This document shows positions 16,255-24,581 of a stretch of DNA of 43,205 nt, piece after piece. Source of the DNA: Akkermansiaceae bacterium (GTDB lineage Bacteria; Verrucomicrobiota; Verrucomicrobiia; Verrucomicrobiales; Akkermansiaceae); the NCBI GenBank assembly GCA_022510805.1, contig JAFLSS010000010.1, forward strand, positions 1-43,205, read 5' to 3'. Positions within the stretch are counted from its first letter, which is position 1; every line of letters begins with the position of its first letter. The notes under the pieces are model-generated. The model saw only the letters and a list, made by a program, of their open reading frames with translations, was not told where the DNA came from and did no database searches. The translations under genes and the position numbers were made by a program.

Positions 16255-17140
16255 GTTGTTTCCACCAGTTTATTGTTTGAAGCAGTCCGTCATGCAGGGT
16301 GAAGCGCGGGGCCCACCCTATGGACTTGAGGAGAGAATTGTTGCCGACCACGAGCTCATCCCCGAAAGCGGCGGGAACGGCTCCCCAGAGGATGCGGCCG
16401 GTGAAGTGGGTGAGCTCGGCGATGGTGCTCACGATGTCCCGCAGCTGCACGGGGCGGCCGGAGCAGATGTTGACCGCGCCCCGGAGCTCGCTCTCGAGGG
16501 TGTCGACAATGCCGCGGGCGGTGTCCTCCACGTGCAGGTAGTCTTGGAATTTGAGGCAGTCGCTCACGCGCACATCTTCACCGCGCAGGCAGGAGCAGAT
16601 GACGGAGGGCATGAGCCGCTGCGGTTTTTCGCGCGGGCCGTAGAGGTTGAAGATGCGCGGCCATTTGAACGCGAGGCCTTTTTGCTCACAGAAGATGTCG
16701 GCGAGCCGGAAGAGGCTGTTCTTGCCGGCGCCGTAGAGGGTGCCGGGGTGGGTGGGGGTGTGCTGCTCGGTGAGGTAGCCATAGGCGTATTCATATTCGG
16801 AGCAGGTGCCGGCGCCGAGGAAGGTGTGCCCCCCGTGCTGCGCAAAGCTTTGCAGCAGGTGCAGGCTGGCGCTCAGCCAGTTGAGGTTGAGCGGGTGCAC
16901 GTGGCACTTGGGGCCCACGTACCACGCGAGGTGGGCGAGGGTGCCGAAGTGATGCGCTGCCAGAAAGGAGTCGACGGCGGCGGGATCCAGCAGGTCGAGC
17001 TTGTGCTGCACGAGCCCCTGCTGCGGAGGCGCTTGCCCGCTGTGCACGGTGGTGTGCACCTCGTAGCCGCGCTGCAGGAGCTCCTGCACGACATGGGAGC
17101 CGATGAAGCCTGTGGCGCCGGTGACCAAAATCTGTTTCAT
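16247..17140 (-). CDS. NAD-dependent epimerase/reductase acting on the CDP-sugar
   Basis: This is an extended short-chain dehydrogenase/reductase of 297 aa. It has the TGATGFIGSHV nucleotide-binding loop, an active-site serine region GAGTCSEYE, the Tyr-x3-Lys in LYGAGK, and the RIFNLYGPRE block. Its place between rfbF and rfbG suggests it reduces or epimerises CDP-4-dehydro-6-deoxyglucose, in the manner of CDP-abequose or CDP-paratose synthases. Those enzymes normally act after RfbH, which is absent here, so the product may instead be a plain CDP-6-deoxyhexose. It begins 34 bp after rfbF and overlaps rfbG by 8 bp. The specific product is not decidable from sequence. Confidence 0.82.
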   Translation of the reverse strand: MKQILVTGATGFIGSHVVQELLQRGYEVHTTVHSGQAPPQQGLVQHKLDLLDPAAVDSFLAAHHFGTLAHLAWYVGPKCHVHPLNLNWLSASLHLLQSFAQHGGHTFLGAGTCSEYEYAYGYLTEQHTPTHPGTLYGAGKNSLFRLADIFCEQKGLAFKWPRIFNLYGPREKPQRLMPSVICSCLRGEDVRVSDCLKFQDYLHVEDTARGIVDTLESELRGAVNICSGRPVQLRDIVSTIAELTHFTGRILWGAVPAAFGDELVVGNNSLLKSIGWAPRFTLHDGLLQTINWWKQHV

Positions 17141-17174
17141 GCGGGGGGGAGGTGGGGGTGGGGGAGAATGGGGA

Positions 17175-17954
17175 TCAGCTCCAGAGTTTCCAGGGCGCCC
17201 GGCCCTCCGCCCAGAGGCGGTTCAGATCCTCCTTGTCGCGGTAGGTGTCCATGGCGTGCCAGAAGCCGCTGTGTTTGTGCGCGTTGAGCTGCCCGGCGGC
17301 GGCGAGCGCCGAGAGCGGCTCCTGCTCCCACATGGTGTCAGTGCTCGGCTCGGGGATGTAGTCGAACACCTGCGGCTCGCACACAAAGAAGCCGGCGTTG
17401 ATCCACGAGCTGTCTTCCCGCGCTTTCTCGGCAAAGTGGGTGATGGCGCCCTGGGAGTTGATGTCCAGCACGCCCCAGCGGCCGATCGGGCGGTAGGCCG
17501 TGAGGGTGCAGAGCTTGCCTGCTGCCTCATGCTGCGCGATGAGGGAGGGGAGGTCCACATCTCCCACGCCGTCACCATAGGTGAGCATGAAGCGCTCTTG
17601 CCCCACATAGGGGCGCGCCTGCATGATGCGGCCTGCCGTGGCTGTCTTTTCCCCGGTGTAGATCACCGTCACCTTCCAGGGATCACTGTTGTTGCGGTGG
17701 ATATCCAGATGGTTGTTCGCGAGGTCGATGGTGTAGTCAGAGTTGTTCATGCAGTAGTTGATGAAGTAATCCTTGATCACCTCCTGCTTGTAGCCGGTGA
17801 GCACCACAAACTCGTGAAAGCCGAAGTGCGAGTATATCTTCATGATGTGCCACAAAATCGGCCGCCCGCCGATTTCGACCATGGGTTTGGGGCGCACCTG
17901 GGTCTCCTCCCCCAGGCGGGTGCCAAGACCACCGGCTAGTATGAGAACTTTCAT
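17175..17954 (-). CDS. rfbF: Glucose-1-phosphate cytidylyltransferase
   Basis: RfbF makes CDP-glucose from CTP and glucose-1-phosphate, the entry to CDP-deoxysugars. The 259-aa protein has the nucleotidyltransferase signature LAGGLGTRLGEE, the RPKPMVEIGGRPILWHI block, YGDGVGDVD with the metal aspartates, RPIGRWGVL, and the late SGFWHAMDTYRD motif. The start at 17954 is chosen because the family starts with MKVLILAGG; an in-frame upstream extension lacks homology. It is the first gene of the polysaccharide locus. The 16-bp palindrome at 18050-18065 lies about 96 bp upstream. Confidence 0.95.
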   Translation of the reverse strand: MKVLILAGGLGTRLGEETQVRPKPMVEIGGRPILWHIMKIYSHFGFHEFVVLTGYKQEVIKDYFINYCMNNSDYTIDLANNHLDIHRNNSDPWKVTVIYTGEKTATAGRIMQARPYVGQERFMLTYGDGVGDVDLPSLIAQHEAAGKLCTLTAYRPIGRWGVLDINSQGAITHFAEKAREDSSWINAGFFVCEPQVFDYIPEPSTDTMWEQEPLSALAAAGQLNAHKHSGFWHAMDTYRDKEDLNRLWAEGRAPWKLWS

Positions 17955-18049
17955 GTGCTGTATCGTATTGTTTGTCAGTTTATAAAGATGAAGGGGCAGA
18001 GCCGCGTCCGAGCAGAGTCGCAATGCGGGTTGGCGTGTCATGCAGAATA

Positions 18050-18065
18050 ATTACAACGCTGTAAA
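18050..18065 (-). promoter_or_regulatory. Second copy of the 16-bp palindrome, upstream of rfbF
   Basis: ATTACAACGCTGTAAA matches the perfect palindrome at 13881-13896 at 14 of 16 positions and keeps the dyad and central CG. It lies just downstream of a possible -10 (TATACT) for rfbF, where a repressor could block initiation. Confidence 0.55.
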
Positions 18066-18219
18066 TAAAGCATGGAAAAGTATACGGCGGGGAGTATAGC
18101 TTGTTTTAAAAATGTTGTCCAGCCCAAAAACGTGTAGTAAAGGGGATTTTTGTATCTGACGTAAAAAACTGAGGTGTAGCTTTTCTCGTTAGAGAGTGCT
18201 ACCGGGGCGGGGCAAAAAA

Positions 18220-18254
18220 CGCCCGGCTCCTGAGGGGGGTGGAGGAGCCGGGCG
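18220..18254 (-). terminator. Intrinsic terminator of the GH36-like gene
   Basis: A perfect 12-bp G+C-rich inverted repeat (CGCCCGGCTCCT and complement) encloses an 11-nt loop and is followed on the minus strand by six T residues (plus-strand A-run 18214-18219). Confidence 0.88.
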
Positions 18255-18289
18255 GCAGAAGGAGGAGGGGCGGGCCCTCAGCGCGAGTG

Positions 18290-20323
18290 TTAGAACTCGC
18301 CGGGGGCGGCCTCAAGCACAAGCACTTGGAAAGGCTCGAGAAGCACTTTCACGGGCTTGCCGGCTTGAGCGGACAGCGCGGGCAGGGGATCCCCCTTGGG
18401 AGAGGAGAGCCGGAAGTGCGTGGGGGCGCCGGAGGGGAGCTCGAACACGGCGTCGGGGTCGAAGTAGAAGACCTGCTGCTGAGCGGAGGGGTTGCGCAGC
18501 GTGAGGATGCCCTTGGCGGGCGACCAGGCCGCGAAGCCGTAGACCTCCAGCGCGGCGGGGTCACCGCCCACCCAGTGGGCATCCACGAGGGTGTCGGCAT
18601 TGGCGCGGGTCCACTTGGCGGCGGCGGCCAGCTCATCCCACTCATTGGAGGTGAGCATGGAGGGGGTGATGTAGAGCTCCTGCATCTGGGTGCCCAGGCC
18701 GAAGCCGCTCCATATTTCCTTGGCCAGGTCATCCCCGGAGGTGGTGGTGAGGCCGCGGGCGCCCTTGTTGTAGAGGACGCCGTGGGTCATGAGGGAGTTG
18801 ATGGGGAAGAGCGGGGAGATGGCCACATTGTTGGCGTAGATCTGCGCATCGCGGAACGTGATCCATTGATTGCGCGCGGAGCCCTCGCCGCAGAAGTCGT
18901 GGTCCCAGTTGCCGCGCCAGATGGAGTCCGCGATGCCGAACCAGAAGGGCGAGGCCCAGGTGCCGGTGGTGAGGTTGATGTAGAGATCCGGCTTTTCATC
19001 GCGGAGCTCGCGGATGAGGGCGATGATGGCCTCGAAATCGGAGCCGAACTTGGAGCCGGGGGCAGGCGCGGCCTCGCCGGAGGTGCCGTCGAACTTGAAG
19101 TGGTTGATGCCGTTTTCGCGGATCATGTGCAGGCACATGTCACGGAAGTACTCGAAATAATGGGGGCCGGAGAGGGCAAAGCCGCGCTCGTTGGTCTCGT
19201 ATTTCCCGGCGGCAGCCGCCACGCGTTTTTCCTTGGGCTGGCCGTAGCCACCCCAGGGGGAGAACCACACACCCGGCGCGGACTTGTAGCTTTCGGCCAG
19301 TCGGCGCACATTGCGGAACTCCTCCGGCAGGTCAGAGTGGAACTGCCAGAGGGTTTCCGTGTCGTCCCAGCCATCGTCGAAAAGGAAGGAATCCATGACC
19401 ACGCCGCGCTTGCGCACCAGCTCTTCGCCGAAGGCGCGCACGGTGTCCAGGGCGGCTTTTTCGCCGTAGGGGGTGAAGTAGCCGATGTCGTACCACGTGT
19501 TGTAATTGAGGAAAGGGGAGTAGGCGCGGGCGCGCTCCTGATTCAGGTACGCGAGCTGGAAGGTGCGGCGCAGCTGGCCTGGGCGGGCAAAGCCGAGCAC
19601 GGCGGAGAAGCTGCTCATGGCGCGGCGGGGCAGGTCCGTGTTGCGGGGCAGGGAGCAGGAGAAGCCTTTATCTGTGGTCTCGTTGCGGCTCATGGGGTGC
19701 TCGATACCGGCGAACAGGCGATTGCCGGAGGCCACCACGGGGGCGCCTTTCACCGAGCCCTCCACGCGGGCTTCCTTGGCGGCGATGTGGAGCAGGGTAA
19801 GCTTGCGCACGGGCATGGTAAACTGCTGCGGCTCTATGTCTAAGCCCACGCGCACATAGGGCATGCCGTCGCGCAGCTCGACCCACCAGGAGATGGCGTT
19901 GCCATCTGTGGGCACGGCAAAGGTGGCCGTGATGCGCGCGCCGCCCACACGCTCTGCCAGGCGGCGGGCACCGGGCCGGGGCGCGATCTCCGCTTCCGTG
20001 AGCGAGCTGCAGAGTAGATCCCGCGCGGTGAGGAGGTGCGTGGTATCGGCAAACTCTTTTTTGGAGCAAGCCTCATCGGTTTTTTCATCCAAGACAGTGA
20101 GGGAGAAGATGTCATCTCCCAAGCTGTAGGTGAGGCCGTTCACCTTGTCCCGGATGTGGACAGAGGCGAGCTTGCGCCCCACTTTGCCGATCTGCACGGC
20201 GATGTAATCATTCTCAATCATGGTGATAATATCGTTAGCGACGGAGCCGGCGGAATCCGGCACAAGGTGCCTTGTGCTCAGCCCGCCCAAGGCTATCACA
20301 AACACTCCTGCATAGCAAGGCAA
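18290..20323 (-). CDS. Glycoside hydrolase of the alpha-galactosidase clan (GH36-like), start uncertain
   Basis: The 677-aa frame has an N-terminal beta-rich domain and a TIM barrel. Barrel motifs are YNTWYDIGYFTP (274-285), FLFDDGWDD (313-321), the candidate nucleophile Asp412 in HFKFDGTSG, and LYINLTTGTWASPFW. A C-terminal beta domain follows. This layout fits clan GH-D alpha-galactosidases and alpha-N-acetylgalactosaminidases, although the exact family is uncertain. No ATG lies at the expected N-terminus: the frame is closed by TGA at 20330-20332, the first possible start is TTG at 20323, followed by GTG at 20305, and the first ATG (20221) is at residue 35. The TTG start would give a weak signal-like stretch (YAGVFVIALGG). 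It is monocistronic and divergent from the MFS gene. Confidence 0.72.
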   Translation of the reverse strand: MPCYAGVFVIALGGLSTRHLVPDSAGSVANDIITMIENDYIAVQIGKVGRKLASVHIRDKVNGLTYSLGDDIFSLTVLDEKTDEACSKKEFADTTHLLTARDLLCSSLTEAEIAPRPGARRLAERVGGARITATFAVPTDGNAISWWVELRDGMPYVRVGLDIEPQQFTMPVRKLTLLHIAAKEARVEGSVKGAPVVASGNRLFAGIEHPMSRNETTDKGFSCSLPRNTDLPRRAMSSFSAVLGFARPGQLRRTFQLAYLNQERARAYSPFLNYNTWYDIGYFTPYGEKAALDTVRAFGEELVRKRGVVMDSFLFDDGWDDTETLWQFHSDLPEEFRNVRRLAESYKSAPGVWFSPWGGYGQPKEKRVAAAAGKYETNERGFALSGPHYFEYFRDMCLHMIRENGINHFKFDGTSGEAAPAPGSKFGSDFEAIIALIRELRDEKPDLYINLTTGTWASPFWFGIADSIWRGNWDHDFCGEGSARNQWITFRDAQIYANNVAISPLFPINSLMTHGVLYNKGARGLTTTSGDDLAKEIWSGFGLGTQMQELYITPSMLTSNEWDELAAAAKWTRANADTLVDAHWVGGDPAALEVYGFAAWSPAKGILTLRNPSAQQQVFYFDPDAVFELPSGAPTHFRLSSPKGDPLPALSAQAGKPVKVLLEPFQVLVLEAAPGEF

Positions 20324-20427
20324 AACAGGTCAAAAACACGGGGTCTTGCCGGAGCGGGCACCTGCACTTCGGGCGGGGCTGTGTGTTTTTGCTTTTCAGC
20401 TCAGGGCGGCGGGTGTAAGATAGGCGC

Positions 20428-21717
20428 ATGGCCAACCAGCAACAACCACCCCATTGGCGTGCATTCTGGAGTTTGGTAGTGATCCAATTTACCAATTCGT
20501 TGAATGAAAAAGGCGTGCAGTTCCTGCTCATCGCGCTGGGGATATGGCTCGGCTCGCGATTGCCCTACCCGCTGCAGTACCCGCTCTCGGTGCTCATAGT
20601 CCTGCCCTATGTGTTGTTTTCGCCGCTGGCCGGCTGGCTGGCGGACCGCTTTAGCAAGACGCGTCTGCTGCAGGGGATGGTGCTGCTGCAGGTGGTGGCG
20701 CTGGTGGGGATGAGCGTGGGGCTGTTTGCGGAGAATCTGGCGGTGGCGGTGGCGTTTTTCATGGTGTTCTGCGTGCAGGCGATGTTCTTCAGCCCTGCCA
20801 AGAAGGGCTTGGTGAAGGATATGGTGGGCACGCGCCACATAGGCTTTGCGAGTGGGATTCTGGAGATAACGGCGCTGCTGGCGCTGCTGGTGGGGCAGAT
20901 CGGCGCGCTCTGGATTGTGTATTACCTGCTCGGGCGCTGGGGGGAGGACGCCGGGTGGGCGGCGGCGGCATGGCCCTGTGCGGTGGGCACGGCCGGGGCG
21001 GTGGCGGTGTGGCTGCTGAGCATGGCTCTGCCGCGCTATGAGCCGCTGGGGACTCGGCCTTTTGAGCGGCGCCTGCTGTGGGAGCATTTTGCGCAGCTGC
21101 GCCTGCTGTGGCGGGATCCCGTGCTGCGCTACTGTGAGGTGGGAATCGGCTATTTTTGGTTTATCGCGGGGGTGATGATGCTCATCGCGCTGCAGATGGC
21201 GCAGGAGGCGCAAGAGATGCTGAGCGGCGAGGATTTTATGCAGGTGCTCGGCCAGCAAAAGGACTCCGCGCTGCTCATCGCGTGGATCAGCGGAGGGTCG
21301 ATTGTGGGTGGAGTGCTGGCCTCTCTGCTCTGCTCGCGCCGCATCAACACGCGGCTGAGTCTTGTGGGTGGGGTGGGCATGACGCTTTCCTGCCTGGCGC
21401 TGGTGGTGCTGCCCTATGGGCATGTGCTTTTCTATGCAGCGCTGGCGCTGGCGGGGCTCACGGCGAGCGGGTATCTCGTGCCGCTCAATGCGCTGCTTCA
21501 GGATCATGCGGATGATGCGCAGCGGGGGGATGTGATCGCCGCCGGTAATCTGGTGGACTGCGCGCTGGGGATGGCCTCTGTGGGGGTGCAGTGGGGGCTG
21601 CGCTCTGCGGGGTTGAGCCCGGCGGAGCAGTGCTTGGCGCTGGCCGTGGGCTCTGCCGGGGTGACTCTTTATCTGGCGCGCGCCATGCGCCGCGGGGCCG
21701 GATTAGCCGTGCGCTAG
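20428..21717 (+). CDS. Major facilitator transporter, LplT-like
   Basis: The 429-aa polytopic membrane protein has about twelve hydrophobic segments and the MFS loop-2 signature (LAGWLADRFSKTRLLQG). The stretch VQAMFFSPAKKGLVKDMVG corresponds to the segment typical of the LplT lysophospholipid-flippase subfamily. It could return lysophospholipids across the inner membrane, but no acyltransferase/acyl-ACP synthetase partner is fused or adjacent, so substrate assignment is tentative. It is divergent from the GH36-like gene, and its end overlaps the converging DciA gene by 15 bp. Start ATG at 20428. Confidence 0.8.
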   Translation: MANQQQPPHWRAFWSLVVIQFTNSLNEKGVQFLLIALGIWLGSRLPYPLQYPLSVLIVLPYVLFSPLAGWLADRFSKTRLLQGMVLLQVVALVGMSVGLFAENLAVAVAFFMVFCVQAMFFSPAKKGLVKDMVGTRHIGFASGILEITALLALLVGQIGALWIVYYLLGRWGEDAGWAAAAWPCAVGTAGAVAVWLLSMALPRYEPLGTRPFERRLLWEHFAQLRLLWRDPVLRYCEVGIGYFWFIAGVMMLIALQMAQEAQEMLSGEDFMQVLGQQKDSALLIAWISGGSIVGGVLASLLCSRRINTRLSLVGGVGMTLSCLALVVLPYGHVLFYAALALAGLTASGYLVPLNALLQDHADDAQRGDVIAAGNLVDCALGMASVGVQWGLRSAGLSPAEQCLALAVGSAGVTLYLARAMRRGAGLAVR

Positions 21718-22191
21718 GATGACTTTTTTCACGCAGTCCTCGCCCAGGGCTTGATTGAGGGCGCGGATGATGTCCTTCTTGTGCCGCTGCAGCTCAAAGC
21801 GCACTGCCGGGTGAGCCGTGCGGATGCAGGCGGTACCTTGGGAGATGGAGACCAGCTCCGCCTGCGTGGCGAGAAAGTCGCCCACGGCTTGCTGCCACGC
21901 CTGCGCCAGGATTTCAGGCGCGAACTCGGCCTCCTCAAAATGCAGCAGCCCTGCGATCTCGGTGAGCACGGAGGAGATGCCGCGCATGTGTGCCCCGGTG
22001 GAGAGCATGGGGAGCTCTCCGCTATTCCAATCTGCTTCTGCGGCGCGGGAGGTGGGATCTGCCTCGATGCGCTCCGCCACCTGTGAGCCATCACTGTGCC
22101 GCACCCAGCGCCAGCGCGGCTTGCTGAGTGTGGCTGCGGGCGGCTCTGCGGCTGCGGCTTCTGCCTTTTTTTTGCGGGGTTGGCGAGGCAT
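21703..22191 (-). CDS. dciA: DUF721 / DciA-like replicative-helicase loader
   Basis: DciA proteins assist DnaB loading in bacteria that lack DnaC/DnaI. The C-terminal half of this 162-aa protein carries the DUF721 pattern: WQQAVGDFLATQAEL, then GTACIRTAHPAVRFELQRHK and LNQALGEDCVKKVIL. The N-terminal 60 residues are Lys/Ala/Pro-rich and probably disordered. It shares 15 bp with the converging MFS gene. It lies downstream of the ferredoxin gene in the same direction but behind that gene's terminator. Confidence 0.82.
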   Translation of the reverse strand: MPRQPRKKKAEAAAAEPPAATLSKPRWRWVRHSDGSQVAERIEADPTSRAAEADWNSGELPMLSTGAHMRGISSVLTEIAGLLHFEEAEFAPEILAQAWQQAVGDFLATQAELVSISQGTACIRTAHPAVRFELQRHKKDIIRALNQALGEDCVKKVILAHG

Positions 22192-22219
22192 GGGGGGCTC
22201 CGGGTTGGGAGAAAAAAGA

Positions 22220-22246
22220 GCCTCGGGAGGCGGGGCCGCCCGAGGC
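22220..22246 (-). terminator. Intrinsic terminator of the ferredoxin gene
   Basis: GCCTCGGG at 22220-22227 pairs with CCCGAGGC at 22239-22246 around a G+C-rich loop and is followed on the minus strand by a T-run (plus-strand A-run 22212-22217). Confidence 0.8.
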
Positions 22247-22271
22247 CTGAATCTGCTTTCAGGGGGAAAAT

Positions 22272-22505
22272 TTACTCACCATCGTCGCCGATAGCCTGAA
22301 CGGGGCACCCCTCCATGGCCTCGGTGCAAGTGGCAATCTCCTCATCCGTCGTCGGCTGCTTGCAGACGTAGGAAACGCCCTCGTCATCATCACGGGAGAA
22401 GAAATCGGGGGCGGATTCACGGCAAAGATCGCAGTCGATGCAGTTGCTGTCGACATAGAACTTGCCCGGAACATTCTTTTCAGTTTTTTCGTCGATATCG
22501 GCCAT
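22272..22505 (-). CDS. Single-cluster [4Fe-4S] ferredoxin
   Basis: The small acidic electron carrier of 77 aa has the cluster-binding pattern CIDCDLC with a distant Cys-Pro (EGCPVQAIG), which supplies the fourth ligand. A further cysteine pair (Cys48 and Cys60 region) resembles the disulfide of monocluster ferredoxins of the Thermotoga/Desulfovibrio type. It is cytoplasmic; the partner enzyme is not in the window. It stands alone with its own terminator and is divergent from lnt. Confidence 0.92.
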   Translation of the reverse strand: MADIDEKTEKNVPGKFYVDSNCIDCDLCRESAPDFFSRDDDEGVSYVCKQPTTDEEIATCTEAMEGCPVQAIGDDGE

Positions 22506-22611
22506 AATGTGTAGGTGGGTTTTAGATCACCTGCGCCTATTGTTCCCGATTTTTTTGAGGAATGCAACCCTTTTTTGTTGCAAGATGGCATTTTTAAGGC
22601 GAGAATGGGGC

Positions 22612-24522
22612 ATGCACAACACGCAGAAGACAGAAATGAGCGGAGGGCAGGCGGCTGCTGCGCCGCGGAGCTGGGCTCTGGATGCTCTGGTGAGCTTGGG
22701 GAGTGGGGTAGTGATGGCGCTGGCTTTTCCGCCGTATGACTGGGGGCATTTGGTGTGGGTGGCGCTGCTGCCGCTGCTGAGTGTGCTGTGGCGCGGGCGC
22801 ATCAGCCGCAAGCGCGCGTTTGCTATGGGGTGGCTGTATGGCATGGGGTGGTACTGCGTGAGCTTTTGGTGGATTCACGAGGTGGGCAATACTTTCGGCA
22901 TTCACCCGGCGCTTTTTATGGCGGTGGCCTTTGTTCCGCTCATGGCGCTCTACTCCTGCTTGCCGGGCGTGTGGGCGCTGCTGGCGGCCACCTGCCTGCG
23001 CCCGCGTCTGGAGCCCGGGCCGGAGGCGAGTGATCTGCCCGCTGAGCGCCGCAAGCAGCTGTGGCGCGCCTGGGAGTGGGCGGATATGTTTTCCACCCTC
23101 CGCAGCGCTGTGGGCTGTGGCGCGGCTTGGGTGTGCATCGAGTGGCTGCGCGCCCACGGCACTTTGGGCTTCAGCTGGAACAGCATGGGCATGGCGCTCT
23201 ATGATGGGCTCTCGTTTGTGCAGTGGGCGGAGTTTGTGGGCACGGCGGCGCTGTCGTTCATCCCGGTGTTTACCTCGGTGGTGCTCTGGGGGGCGTTCCG
23301 GCGCACGGTGATGGTGTTCAAAGGGACGGGGATTGGCTGCCGCCCGTGGGATTTTTATGGGACCGTGGTGCTGCTCTTCGGTTTATTTGCGGGGGGGCTG
23401 GCGCTTTCGAAGGCTTATTCTCCGCTGACGCTGCTCAGGAAAGAGGGGGTGCTGCCTCTGCCGGTGATGGCGGTGCAGCTCAATAAGGACCAGCAGGAGC
23501 ACATCTTGGAGGGGCGCCAGGTGTCCCAGTACCGCGAGTACCTGAATGCCACTGTGGCGGCGTACAACAGCATTGCCCGCGAGACGATGCAGCGCGCCAT
23601 GAAGAGTGATGAGGTGGGGCTGGTGATGCAGCTGCCGGTGTGGGTGGTGTGGCCGGAGAGCGCGCTGCCCTTCCCCTTTTACCGGGCGGAGTCCACGCAT
23701 GAGCTGCTGCCGGATGTGTGGAATGGCAGGTCGCTTTTCGGGGAGCAAGGGCTGCCGCTGGCGCGGGAGCGCGTGCGCGAGCTGGGTGGGGAGAATTTTG
23801 TGCTTTTTACCGGGGTGGATGAGCTGCTGCTGCAGCCCTTGCCGGATGGGGACGGGCATTTCCCGGTGGGGATGCTCAACTCCATGGCCTGTATTACCGG
23901 CGGGCAGGACTCTGTGCAGACGGTGTCCAAGCAGCACCTCATGCCGTTCGGTGAGTATTTGCCGCTGGTGGAGGATATTGCGTGGCTTGGGCAGCTTTAT
24001 TCGGAGATCACGGGCACGCAGGTGGGGGAGGGGATCCGCCCCGGCTCCGGCACGGAGCCGCTGGTGGTGCCTGTGCCGGGGAGTTCAGAGCACGTGGGGG
24101 TGATTCCCGCTGTGTGTTATGAGGACACTGTGGGTGATTTGCTGCGCCGCTTTGTGCGCCCCGGGGCGCAGGTGATTGTGAATGGGAGCAATGATGCCTG
24201 GTTCCGCAACTCCTCCTGCGGGGTGCAGCAGGCGCGTGTGGCGGCTTTCCGCTGCATTGAGCTGCGGCGCCCCATGATCCGCGCGGCCAATATGGGGGTG
24301 AATTGCGCCATCGCGCCGAATGGCGCGGTGATGCACGCGCTGCTCAAGGCAGATGGCACGCCGCACCTGCCGGGCTATAGCTACGCGGTGCTGCCGGTGG
24401 ACACGCATGGCGGCTACACGCTCTATGCCCTGCTGGGGGATTGGGCGGTTGGTGTCTGCGCGCTGCTGGTGCTGCTGCTGGGGCTGAGCGGCTGGTGGAG
24501 CCGCCGCCGATGCAAGGCATAA
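22612..24522 (+). CDS. lnt: Apolipoprotein N-acyltransferase
   Basis: Lnt adds the third acyl chain to the N-terminal cysteine of lipoproteins in the inner membrane. An N-terminal multi-span region (FPPYDWGHLVWVALLPLL and following) precedes a nitrilase-like domain. The catalytic triad is visible as Glu349 (VWPESALPF), Lys440 (SKQHLMPFGEYLP) and Cys502 (AVCYEDTVGD), and a last membrane span closes the protein. At 636 aa it is longer than the E. coli enzyme, mainly through inter-span loops. The start at 22612 is preferred over upstream in-frame codons that run into the ferredoxin gene; 22636 is an alternative. It converges on the lipoprotein gene at 24582. Confidence 0.92.
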   Translation: MHNTQKTEMSGGQAAAAPRSWALDALVSLGSGVVMALAFPPYDWGHLVWVALLPLLSVLWRGRISRKRAFAMGWLYGMGWYCVSFWWIHEVGNTFGIHPALFMAVAFVPLMALYSCLPGVWALLAATCLRPRLEPGPEASDLPAERRKQLWRAWEWADMFSTLRSAVGCGAAWVCIEWLRAHGTLGFSWNSMGMALYDGLSFVQWAEFVGTAALSFIPVFTSVVLWGAFRRTVMVFKGTGIGCRPWDFYGTVVLLFGLFAGGLALSKAYSPLTLLRKEGVLPLPVMAVQLNKDQQEHILEGRQVSQYREYLNATVAAYNSIARETMQRAMKSDEVGLVMQLPVWVVWPESALPFPFYRAESTHELLPDVWNGRSLFGEQGLPLARERVRELGGENFVLFTGVDELLLQPLPDGDGHFPVGMLNSMACITGGQDSVQTVSKQHLMPFGEYLPLVEDIAWLGQLYSEITGTQVGEGIRPGSGTEPLVVPVPGSSEHVGVIPAVCYEDTVGDLLRRFVRPGAQVIVNGSNDAWFRNSSCGVQQARVAAFRCIELRRPMIRAANMGVNCAIAPNGAVMHALLKADGTPHLPGYSYAVLPVDTHGGYTLYALLGDWAVGVCALLVLLLGLSGWWSRRRCKA

Positions 24523-24525
24523 AAA

Positions 24526-24550
24526 AAGCGGGGGAAGCGCTCCCCCGCTT
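24526..24550 (-). terminator. Intrinsic terminator between converging lnt and lipoprotein genes
   Basis: A 10-bp perfect stem AAGCGGGGGA/TCCCCCGCTT with a 5-nt loop is followed on the minus strand by a T-run (plus-strand A-run 24521-24527). It serves the purH-pdxJ-lipoprotein operon and may also stop lnt transcription. Confidence 0.82.
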
Positions 24551-24581
24551 GGTTGAAAAAAGAGTGTTGCGCGGCTGGCTG

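Larger units (their letters stand above)
17955..18289. other. Intergenic region between rfbF and the GH36-like gene
   Basis: The 335-bp A+T-rich gap holds the operator-like palindrome (18050-18065) and two TATACT boxes on the minus strand (18079-18084 and 18093-18098) that could serve as -10 elements for rfbF. The terminator of the GH36-like gene is at 18220-18254. I see no small gene or RNA in it. Confidence 0.6.

Noticed and set aside
22563..22582. TGCAAC/GTTGCA hairpin before lnt
   Set aside because: The stem is only 6 bp with a T-rich loop; too weak to call a terminator or riboswitch.
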